Positions 16,420 to 25,400 of a stretch of 64,000 nt of DNA are shown here, in pieces; the stretch's first letter is position 1; every line of letters starts with the position of its first letter. This DNA comes from G965212025 sp965212025. GTDB lineage: Bacteria; Pseudomonadota; Gammaproteobacteria; Poriferisulfidales; Oxydemutatoraceae. Made by a program: the position numbers and the translations under genes. Below the pieces are notes generated by a model, which saw only the letters and a program-made list of their open reading frames with translations, was not told the DNA's origin and searched no databases. The stretch is taken from NCBI GenBank assembly GCA_965212025.1, contig OZ243039.1, positions 372,001 to 436,000 on the forward strand. The letters are read 5' to 3'.

Positions 16420-17697
16420 ATGAGACACGAGATACGCGTACCTGACCTGGAAGATTTCGATACCGTGGAAGTCATTGAGCTCTTGATGAAGCCAGGCGAC
16501 CCTGTAACCGCAGATGATTCCGTTTTGACCATAGAAAGCGACAAGGCAGCCATGGAAATTCCGTCTCCGGTCAGCGGAAAAATCGCGGAAATTCTGGTTC
16601 GGATTGGAGAGCAGGTTGCGGAGGGACATTTGCTCGCCGTGGTCGAAAGCGTTGAGGACGGGAGCGCGCAGCTTGAAAAAACGCCGGTCGCCAGCAGTGA
16701 AACTCCAGCCCAGTTGGCTCCCTCCGAGACACCATTACAAAAACCCGAACCCAAGCCCAGTGCTCCATCCCGTCCTGCTCTACCAAAGACGCCGCCATCC
16801 GAAACGCAAAAACCACACGCCAGCCCGTCCGTACGCCTGTTCGCCCGTGAATTGAACGTGGATCTTGGGGAAGTCAGCGGCAGTGGCCCCAAAAAGCGTA
16901 TTCTCAAAAAAGACGTCAAGTCCTTCGTGAAGGCGATGCTCAGTCACCAGAAGACTGCGCCTCACCCAGTGAATGAAAAACAAATTGATTTTTCCCGCTT
17001 TGGGGAAGTTGAAACGCTGAAGCTGGAACGCATACCACGCGTCACGGCGACAAAAATGAAGCAAGCATGGCTGACCATCCCGCACGTGACACAACACGAC
17101 GAAGCAGACGTGGAGGCACTGGAAACACTGCGCAAGTCCATGCAAGCCAAAGCGGAGCAGGAACGTTTGAAATTGACCGTTCTGCCTTTCCTGATCAAGG
17201 TGCTGGCCATGACCGCAACGATGTTCCCCAAATTTCTCTCATCCCTGAATGAGGCAACCATGACCCTCACGATGAAACAGTATTGCCACATTGGGATTGC
17301 TGTTGACACCCCGCAGGGGCTGGTGCGTCCGGTATTGAAAAACGCAGACCAGAAAAGTATTTTTGAAATTGCCGGCGAGCTGTCTGAACTGAGTGAACGG
17401 GGTCGCAACAACTCACTCAGGCTCACGGACATTGAGGGGGGATGCATCTCGATCACGAGCCTCGGAAACATCGGCGGTACTTCCTTTACGCCAATCGTGG
17501 TGCCATCGGAAGTCGCGGTTCTTGGTGTTTCGCGGATTTTTGTAAAGCCAGTCTGGGACGGGGAACGCTTCGTGCCGCGCAGAAGCTTGCCATTGGATCT
17601 CAGCTATGACCACCGTGTCATCAATGGTGCCGATGCTGCGCGGTTCCTCGTTCATTTTTGCCGCTTGCTGGCAGACCCGACTAAATTGTCTTTGTGA
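16420..17697 (+). CDS. aceF: Dihydrolipoyllysine acetyltransferase (pyruvate dehydrogenase E2), single lipoyl domain
   Basis: 425 residues. One lipoyl domain (1-~77; lipoylated Lys42 in ESDKAAMEI), a Pro/Ala-rich linker (~85-130), a peripheral-subunit-binding domain (~135-170, SVRLFARELNVDL, GPKKRILKKDV) and a catalytic core ending in the His motif SYDHRVINGADAARF. E. coli AceF has three lipoyl domains; one is common in other bacteria. It forms the core of the complex and transfers acetyl to CoA. It lies 60 bp after aceE, and its stop overlaps the lpdA start by 4 bp. Confidence 0.96.
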   Translation: MRHEIRVPDLEDFDTVEVIELLMKPGDPVTADDSVLTIESDKAAMEIPSPVSGKIAEILVRIGEQVAEGHLLAVVESVEDGSAQLEKTPVASSETPAQLAPSETPLQKPEPKPSAPSRPALPKTPPSETQKPHASPSVRLFARELNVDLGEVSGSGPKKRILKKDVKSFVKAMLSHQKTAPHPVNEKQIDFSRFGEVETLKLERIPRVTATKMKQAWLTIPHVTQHDEADVEALETLRKSMQAKAEQERLKLTVLPFLIKVLAMTATMFPKFLSSLNEATMTLTMKQYCHIGIAVDTPQGLVRPVLKNADQKSIFEIAGELSELSERGRNNSLRLTDIEGGCISITSLGNIGGTSFTPIVVPSEVAVLGVSRIFVKPVWDGERFVPRRSLPLDLSYDHRVINGADAARFLVHFCRLLADPTKLSL

Positions 17698-19100
17698 CCT
17701 CGCACGAAACGCAACTCGTGGTTCTTGGTGGCGGGCCTGGCGGTTATAGTGCAGCGTTTCGCGCCGCTGACCTGGGTGTGGACACCGTCATCGTGGAGCG
17801 TTACCGGCAGCTGGGTGGGGTGTGTCTGAACATGGGGTGCATTCCGTCTAAAACGCTTTTGCACGTCGCCCGCGTCATCACGGAATGTGAAGAACTCGGC
17901 GCTTTTGGTGTGGACTTTCAGGAACCCCGCCTGGATCTGGAAAAATTGCACGAGCGGAACAACGCAGTACTGAACCGGCTGGGTGGTGGGTTGGCGAGGC
18001 TTGCCAAACAACGGAAAGTCACTGTGTTGCGAGGCGAGGCTTCTTTTATTTCGCCCACCGAGCTTTCCTGCGTGTCCCCGTCAGGCGAAACGCAAGGCGT
18101 GAAGTTCAAAACCGCCATCATCGCTTGCGGCTCTCGTCCCTCCACCTTGGGTTTTATGCCAGATGACCCGCGTATCCTTGATTCCACGAGCGCGCTTGAT
18201 ATCCGCCGCTTGCCCGAGCACCTGCTAATTATTGGCGGCGGCGTGATTGGTCTGGAAATGGCGTGCATCTATGACGCACTCGGCAGCAAAATCACCTTGC
18301 TGGAAGCCTCTGGGCAATTGCTGCCAGGTTGTGATCCGGACTTGGTCGCCCCGTTGGCAAAACGTATGGAAAGAAGATACGAGAGGGTATCGCTGAACGT
18401 AAAAGTCACCACTGTAGATGCGGAACAAGAGGCGCTCTTTGTTTCCTGGGAAAAGGATGGAGAACAACACAAAGAGAGCTTTGATGCATTGCTCGTTGCC
18501 GTCGGGCGCCTTCCAAACAGCGACCTGCTTGGCCTGGAACAGACAGGGATAGAGACCACCATAAACGGATTTATCCCCTGCGATGAACAATTGCGGACCA
18601 ATATTCCGAACATCCACGCCATCGGCGATGTGACGCCAGGCCCCATGCTCGCGCACCGCGCCATGCACCAAGGCAAAGTGGCAGCCGAAGTCGTGGCGGG
18701 AAAAAACCGCTCCTTCAAACCATACGCCATCCCGGGAATCGCTTACACAGACCCTGAAGTCGCCTGGGTGGGATTGAGCGAAAGTGCCGCGAAAGCACAA
18801 AATGTCCCCGTTGAAGCCAGGACATTTCCCTGGGCAGCGAGCGGTCGTGCACTCGGCATGGCTCGTAGCGAAGGTCTGACAAAAATCATTCGCGAGCCTG
18901 ACAGCGGTCGTTTGCTTGGTGCTGGCATTGTCGGCGTCCACGCCGGGGAACTCATTGCCGAGCTGACCCACGCGCTGGAAATGGGTTCCGACACACAAGA
19001 CCTTGCTCTGACCATTCACCCACACCCGACTTTGTCTGAGACGATTGGTCTCGCCGCAGAAGTTTGCGAAAAAACCATCACTGATCTGCCTCGCGCCTGA
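17694..19100 (+). CDS. lpdA: Dihydrolipoyl dehydrogenase (E3)
   Basis: 468-residue flavoprotein starting with GTG in a 4-bp overlap with aceF. It reoxidises dihydrolipoamide and reduces NAD+. FAD-binding GGGPGGYSAAFRAA, redox disulfide Cys44/Cys49 (GGVCLNMGCIPSK), NAD-binding GGGVIGLEMA, HAIGDVTPGPMLAHRA and the C-terminal HPHPTLSETIGLAAE with the catalytic His-Glu pair are all present. It completes the pyruvate dehydrogenase operon. Confidence 0.97.
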   Translation: MTSHETQLVVLGGGPGGYSAAFRAADLGVDTVIVERYRQLGGVCLNMGCIPSKTLLHVARVITECEELGAFGVDFQEPRLDLEKLHERNNAVLNRLGGGLARLAKQRKVTVLRGEASFISPTELSCVSPSGETQGVKFKTAIIACGSRPSTLGFMPDDPRILDSTSALDIRRLPEHLLIIGGGVIGLEMACIYDALGSKITLLEASGQLLPGCDPDLVAPLAKRMERRYERVSLNVKVTTVDAEQEALFVSWEKDGEQHKESFDALLVAVGRLPNSDLLGLEQTGIETTINGFIPCDEQLRTNIPNIHAIGDVTPGPMLAHRAMHQGKVAAEVVAGKNRSFKPYAIPGIAYTDPEVAWVGLSESAAKAQNVPVEARTFPWAASGRALGMARSEGLTKIIREPDSGRLLGAGIVGVHAGELIAELTHALEMGSDTQDLALTIHPHPTLSETIGLAAEVCEKTITDLPRA

Positions 19101-19265
19101 ATCACAGGAAACCGGCGCAAGCCCTGGCCGACTGAGTCTCTTCAAAGAGCGATCGCTGTAAGCGCCAAGCTGAACCATGAAAGAAACACCTGTGCCCGCA
19201 CCTCATCAGGGCAAGGGAACCAAGCCACCAATGCTTCCTGGTGTAAAATCCGGATTCAGTAATTT

Positions 19266-19286
19266 GTGGGGCTGATTTCACCCCAC
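19266..19286 (+). promoter_or_regulatory. Small hairpin in the lpdA-glyQ intergenic region
   Basis: GTGGGG at 19266-19271 pairs with CCCCAC at 19281-19286 around a 9-nt loop. There is no T-run, so it is a weak candidate terminator or leader structure. It sits 100 bp before glyQ. Confidence 0.3.
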
Positions 19287-19385
19287 GTTACAGAGCGTCC
19301 ATTTCATTCATAGCCTGGAAAGATATTCCCAAGCTGTTTGGCTTTAATCTGTATTTGGATCTAACAAGGATGGGGGTGCTTTGTC

Positions 19386-20361
19386 GTGCCAAACGCTAAA
19401 ACATTTCAAGGGCTTATCCAGACACTGACTGGCTACTGGGAAAAACAGGGCTGCGTCGTGATGCAAGCTTATGACTTGCCCGTAGGTGCGGCCACTTTTC
19501 ACCCGGCCACTTTTTTGCGCTCACTCGGCCCGGATCCCTGGCGGTGCGTCTACACACAAGGCTGCAGACGCCCAAGCGACGGTCGCTACGGTACAAACCC
19601 AAATCGATTACAGCATTACTACCAGCTCCAGGTCATGCTGAAACCACGCTAAAACATTTCAAGGGCTTATCCAGACACTGATCCCTGGCGGTGCGTCTGG
19701 CTACTGGGAAAAACAGGGCTGAAATCTTCTCCCACGAACATCTCCCACGAACATGCAAGAGCTGTACCTGACCTCACTGGAAATAGCAGGATTTGACCGC
19801 CTTTGTGAAGACATCCGTTTCGTCAAAGACGATTGGGAATCTCCCACGCTGGGAGCCACAGGGTACGGATGGGAAGTCTGGATCAATGGTATGGAAGTGA
19901 GTCAGTACACGTATTTCCAAAAAGCGGGAGGGATTGAGTGCCGACCAGTCAGCGGGGAAATCAGTTACGGGCTTGAGCGACTGTCGATGCTGGCACAAGG
20001 CAAAAAAAATATCTACGAGCTGGACTGGGGAACCGGGTTGAACGGCAAGATGCTGACTTACGGAGAAGTGTTTCAGCGCAATGAGCAAGAACAGTCCGCG
20101 TACAACTTCGAGTACGCCAACATCAAAGACTTGCAAGACAGTTTCGATCAATACGAAAAAACCTGTTCCCTGCTCATTGAAAAAGAGCTGGTTTTGCCTG
20201 CCTACGAGCAAACGATGCTGGCTTCCCATACTTTTAATTTGCTGGACTCCCGCCACGCGATTTCAGTCACTGAACGCCAACAGTACGTGTTGCGGACGCG
20301 CTCCATGGCGAGCAGTGTTGCCAAACTGTATGACCGCATCAGTCGCGAAACAGTGTCCTGA
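19386..20361 (+). pseudogene. glyQ: Glycyl-tRNA synthetase alpha subunit, interrupted by a 94-bp insertion
   Basis: The gene is in two pieces. 19386-19652 (GTG start) gives an N-terminal part with TFQGLIQTLTGYWEKQGCVV, LRSLGPDPW and NRLQHYYQLQVMLKP, then a stop. From 19741 the frame shifted by one continues the same protein (SPTNMQELYL, DDWESPTLGATGYGWEVW, NGMEVSQYTYF, GEISYGLERL, NFEYANI, ISVTERQQYVLRTR) to a stop overlapping glyS by one base. Without the insertion at 19647-19740 the join would read KP-SPTN-QELYL as in E. coli (KPSPDNIQELYL). GlyQ supplies the class II catalytic core and is essential in bacteria with the alpha2-beta2 enzyme. So either another GlyRS exists, the halves reassemble, or the insertion is an assembly error. 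The downstream ATG at 19753 has no clear ribosome binding site. Confidence 0.88.
19647..19740 (+). repeat. Self-templated mosaic insertion inside glyQ
   Basis: The 94-bp insert is made of local copies: ~19646-19682 repeats 19392-19428; 19681-19698 repeats 19534-19551; 19699-19721 repeats 19431-19453; and 19728-19740 is a 13-bp direct duplication of 19741-19753. Pieces one and three are nearly adjacent in the source, with piece two inserted at their junction. The length is not a multiple of three. Confidence 0.9.
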
Positions 20362-22433
20362 TGTCCAGAACCGACACTCTGCTTGTTGAAATTGGAACCG
20401 AGGAGTTGCCGCCTACCTGTCAGCATGAACTGGCAGAATCACTGGCTGAAAAACTTGGAGAAGCCTTACAAGACTCGGGACTTGCGTTTGCCGACAAAAA
20501 GTTCTTTTCGACTCCACGACGTCTGGCGGTGCTGTTTGACAAACTCGAAGCATCCCAAAAAGAAATAAACAAACGAGTTACGGGGCCGCCTCTGGAAAAC
20601 GCCTTCGATGAGTCTGGTCATGCGAAAGCGGCGGCGATTGGTTTTGCCAAAAAATTTAATGTTCAGCCTGATGCGCTGATACGCGACGAAAAGGCCGGAA
20701 GACTGGCTTGCGATGTTCACGTTCCGGGACTGACAGTTGACGCGCTTTTACCTGAAGCGCTCAAAAGGGCGGTGCAGCACCTGCACCTGCACACAAAAAT
20801 GCGATGGGGAGAACATCCCTTCGAATTTGTGCGCCCGGTACGCTGGCTTTGTGTGCTTCACGGTGCCAGAGAAATCAAAATGGAGCTATTCGGGATTCAA
20901 TCGAGTCGCTGCACACGTGGTCATATTCACCATCTGCCTGACGAACTTTCACTCCGGAAAGCGGACGATTATCAGCGTGTTTTGAGAGAGCAGGGCAAAG
21001 TTGAGGTTGACCCGACCGTTCGGCGTGAAAAAATTCTTGATGACACGCGTGTTGCCGCCAACAAGGCGGGGGGACACCTGCGCGAGTCCGAAATGCTGCT
21101 GGATGAAGTAACCGCAATGGTCGAATGGCCGCTCGTGGTGGCAGGAAGCTTCGACAAGCGCTTCCTGTCTCTTCCCCATGAAGTCATTTTGGAAACCCTG
21201 GAAAAAACGCTGAAAGCCTTCGGCGTCAGCAGTAGCAAGGGGGAATTGATGCCAAGCTTCATCATCACGGCAAACGTGGCAAGCAAAGACCCAAGTCGCA
21301 TACGCATTGGCTATGAAAAAGTCGCCCACCCGCGTCTGGAAGACGCGTTGTTTTTTTATGAACAGGACGGGAAGAAATCTTTGGCAGACCGCCAAGAAGG
21401 ACTGAATGGCATTTCGTTTTTAAGCGGACAGGGTTCTTTGGCCGAAAAAACAGAACGCGTTTCCGAGCTGTCTCGTCAGCTCGCTCCGCTATGCGGTGCG
21501 GAACCAGACGTGATTAATGACGCCGCACTCCTGTGTAAAACCGACCTGCTAACCGACATGGTGAGGGAATACCCCACTCTCCAAGGAACCATCGGCAAAT
21601 ATTATGCGTTGCGTGACGGCTTGCCCACGACAGTGGCCATCGCCATAGAGGAGCACCTGTTGCCACGCCAGTCCGGAGACACATTAGCGGAAACTCCGGC
21701 CGGAATTTGCCTCTCGCTCGCTGACCGCCTGGACAGCTTGGTCGGTATTTTCTCCACGGGCTACAAAGCCGTCGGTTCCAGCGACCCTTTGGGGGCACGC
21801 CGGGTGGCGCTGGGGATTCTGCGTATTTTGGTAGAAAAAGGCATCCACCTTTCAATCCATGACTGGCTTGAGTGCACGCGGCAAATCTATGACCGACCGG
21901 GTTCGCCGAGGCTAAGTGACACAACAGGAATTTTCCTTTACGAACGATTCAAGACCTGGTGCTCGGAGCGTGGCTCGTCTCGCACCCACGTCAGCGCGGT
22001 GTGGCTCAGCTCAGCCTGTGACTTTTATGATGCCAGCCTACGTTTGTCTGCGCTCGAACAGTTCATGCAGTCTTCTGAAGCTGTCACATTGGTAGAAGTC
22101 AGCAAGCGCATCCGAAACATCTTGCGCAAGGCACCACAAACACACGTCAACCCGAATTGTTTCCAGCAGGAAGCTGAAAGAGCACTTTACGAGCGTTCCA
22201 AAGACTGTGGGTTCAAAGTTAAGGCACTGTGCGCCGAGCGCAAGTATTTTGACGCCATGCGGGAGCTTGCGCGCCTGAGCAAGCCGCTTGACAGATTTTT
22301 TGTCGACGTGATGGTGATGTGTGAAGATCTGGAACTGCGTAACAATCGCCTGGGATTACTGGGAAGCCTGGAGTCATTGTTCCTCGAAATAGCCGATTTC
22401 TCCCAAGTCGTCTCTGGAGTCCGGAAAAAGTAA
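20361..22433 (+). CDS. glyS: Glycyl-tRNA synthetase beta subunit
   Basis: 690 residues, as in E. coli (689). It binds and positions tRNA-Gly for the alpha subunit. Landmarks: LLVEIGTEELPP at the N terminus, MRWGEHPFEFVRPVRWL, the degenerate HD-like middle (VREYPTLQGTIGKYYA, AIEEHLLPRQSGD, LADRLDSLVGIF, GSSDPLGARRVALGILRIL) and the C-terminal DRFFVDVMVMCED. The ATG overlaps the glyQ stop by one base, so translational coupling is expected. It appears intact although glyQ is broken. Confidence 0.96.
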   Translation: MSRTDTLLVEIGTEELPPTCQHELAESLAEKLGEALQDSGLAFADKKFFSTPRRLAVLFDKLEASQKEINKRVTGPPLENAFDESGHAKAAAIGFAKKFNVQPDALIRDEKAGRLACDVHVPGLTVDALLPEALKRAVQHLHLHTKMRWGEHPFEFVRPVRWLCVLHGAREIKMELFGIQSSRCTRGHIHHLPDELSLRKADDYQRVLREQGKVEVDPTVRREKILDDTRVAANKAGGHLRESEMLLDEVTAMVEWPLVVAGSFDKRFLSLPHEVILETLEKTLKAFGVSSSKGELMPSFIITANVASKDPSRIRIGYEKVAHPRLEDALFFYEQDGKKSLADRQEGLNGISFLSGQGSLAEKTERVSELSRQLAPLCGAEPDVINDAALLCKTDLLTDMVREYPTLQGTIGKYYALRDGLPTTVAIAIEEHLLPRQSGDTLAETPAGICLSLADRLDSLVGIFSTGYKAVGSSDPLGARRVALGILRILVEKGIHLSIHDWLECTRQIYDRPGSPRLSDTTGIFLYERFKTWCSERGSSRTHVSAVWLSSACDFYDASLRLSALEQFMQSSEAVTLVEVSKRIRNILRKAPQTHVNPNCFQQEAERALYERSKDCGFKVKALCAERKYFDAMRELARLSKPLDRFFVDVMVMCEDLELRNNRLGLLGSLESLFLEIADFSQVVSGVRKK

Positions 22434-22495
22434 GGTTCCCGAATCACGCGTTCCTGAACGCCTTTTGCCCTCGTGGCAACAGGAAAGTCGCGGTC

Positions 22496-25400
22496 TTATT
22501 TGCGGTAAGCCCCCTGCAAGATGGCGCGCAAAGAAACGCCAACCGTCTGTTTGCGACCTTTTAACTCATAATTTCCGTCCGTGCCGCCCTCACCTGGTGG
22601 TTGGCTGGCGCTTAGCACCAAATGGAATGGACCTTGGACACCATCAGGGAAAACAAACAAGGGGCGTCTCCCGCTGACAACCAAGCGATCGCTCAAAACT
22701 TCCCCATTGGCGGCCACAAGCTGCGCGCGCAGTCCATCTGCAGGAGGGACGGCATTGAACGTCAACGCGCGTGCATCAGGCCGGGTCGTTACAGTCGCGG
22801 TTCCCAACTGATAACTTGACAGTACGGGATAGGGAGTGCCTTCTCCCCAGACCCAAATCTGGCCATCTGACAAAATCCCGGCGCTACGCTCCCCCCCTGC
22901 CGCGATCGCCGTAAAGACTACGCTGGACGGGAGTACAACTTTTACCGGCTCGCGGCTCGCGAGTTGAAGCCCATCACCCAACTGGTGCTGCTCATTCGCA
23001 CCCCAGCACCAAGTGTCTCCCGCCGCTGTCAAAGCACAACTGTGCGAAGCACCGACAGCCACCTGTATGGCTTGCGCCTCCCCCGTGGCTGTCGGGAACA
23101 CCACTTCAGCAGGACTCTGGAAGATCGAATCCGCAGAGCCACGACTTAGAGCTCCATACACATCGCTTCCCCAGCAAAAAATCTGATTTAAATCGGTCAA
23201 GGCGCAGGCGTGCTCTCCACCGGAGGTGATGGCTTTTACTTCCGGCTCAATCGTCTCGATAAGCGAGGACAAAAGCGGCCCAGTGAGCGTTGAGGCAGGA
23301 GAAGGAAACAATCCGGTCAGCGTTGAGGAGAAAGTCCCCCAGCAGTACACATCCCCTACCAATGACAAGGCACAGCTATGCGAGTCACCTGCAGACACGG
23401 ATGTAAACACCATCATCCCCGGCAATGCCGGAGAGAAATTCCGGGTATCCTGGTTCGAAATCTGGTCGCCCAACTGCCCCAGTTCATTACTTCCCCAGCA
23501 GTGGATACGCCCGCTTACCCCCAGCGCACAACCATGGTTCCTCCCCAAAGCAAGTGCTACCGCGCGCTCCGGCAAGTCCACCAAGCGCTCTGACGAGGTA
23601 GCATCTCCTATATGCCTCGCATGACAGCGTATTTCTCCGTTAGCAAGCAGCAGACAGTTTTGGCCTCCCCCGGCCACGACCGACACTATGGCCGTAGACT
23701 GATCTCCAGCAAATTTTGATGGCACCAGTGCCGGCAAAAACTGAGCGGCATGGGCGGCAATCTGTCTGAATTCATTTGCGCCGGAACAATAAACCTGGGT
23801 TGTACTGTGTTGGACGCAAAAATGGGCGCGCGCCTCTGCCTGCGTTTGTCTGGCGGTCACGTCCCGACCAACCGTGATCGCCGGCAAAAGTCTGGCGACC
23901 AACGCATAATCATCGTCTTTACTTGTCGGCTCTATGCGTAGCAAATGGCTACTTCCTGACATCACCTCCATGCTATGAGTCCAGTAACTGCTGTCGACAG
24001 GAACGTCGCTTTCCCTGTTCAAAGAAACCGTGGATATTGTCTGAGCTGAAATCAAATGTAGCAACAGGGTGTGGGTAGCTGTCCCCAGGAATCCGGTTTC
24101 ATCTACGGAGTATTCTGCGTACTCCCCTTCCATGATTTCCTCAAGCGTAACCGTTACCGTATTGGTGCGCAAAACAAAATATCTGTTCCCCTGTAGCCCC
24201 GTCCGCGTTTCGTTGACGACTGGAGGAGTTTCCAATGTGTAGACCCGGAACGCCTGAACACAACTCGCCTGCTTCCCTTCTCCCACGCAATACCAGACAC
24301 TCCCTGCCTTTGAGGGTTCGATGCGGTAATCAACCGTCACCACGGCCACCGTGGCAGTCGTCGATTTTATTCGGGTGGAAAACAGTTCTTCTGCAATGGA
24401 AGAGTCAATCGTTGAATTGTCCATCGAAAAGTACACCCTGACCGTAGCATCTATTTCCGGCCCCGCTACGACCACTTCGTCACGATTTAAGTTGTTATCG
24501 CTGGTGACGATAATTGCCGAAGGGTCGTGGGGTATACGAATCTGGGTGTCGCCCACAATTTCCAGCTTCGCGTCGGCAAAATATTGCTCGCCGACAAGAC
24601 TCACCTGCAAAGGCTCCGAATCATAAAACGTTGTGTCCACGTCTTCGGAAACATACAACCCCGGCAAAGCCAGCTTTACCTCTGTGAAAGTGCTTCCTGC
24701 TGGCCATGTCACAGGAACTCTTGCCACCACCACACCCGCACCTGCGACTGCTTCAAGCATAAGCAGGCGCTCCTCCTGAGCTGCCTCTGTGGCACTTGCG
24801 CGAATTGTGAACACCAGACCACGTGCCCGGCCATCCACGGAAAGGGTTGCCAGCTCATAAGCCGCTTTTCTCACCGGTCTGGCTTCTCCCCACAGGGAGT
24901 AACTTCCATCGCTGAGGGTCGCCAGGCTCAGCCGCCCACCCACCGCAATTTCCACAGCCTCCCTTGGCATAGGACTGACCAGCTTCGGGAAAAGAGAAAT
25001 TTCTACCCCCACACTCACCGGCTCCCCGAAAACGTTGCCACCCCAGCACCAAACATCCCCATTTTCCAACAAGGCACAGCTATGCAACTCACCGGAGCTG
25101 ATTGAAACCGCATCTCCCGGCAAGGAAACCCGACCGGGAAAAGGACTCTCGTTTAACACCCCAGTGCCAAGCTGTCCGGAACTGCCATCGCCCCAACACC
25201 AAACCCCACGGTCATTTGCCAAGGCACACGTATGCCTCGTCCCGGCGGCAACCTGCTCAACTCGCAATTCACCAAATCCGACTCGCACAGGATCAACACT
25301 GAAGCGAAAAGACGGATGGGTATTTTCTGCACTGACCACAGCGTTCCCTAGCTGCTGATACACATTGCTACCCCAGCAATAGAGCTCGCCGTTAAGCAAA

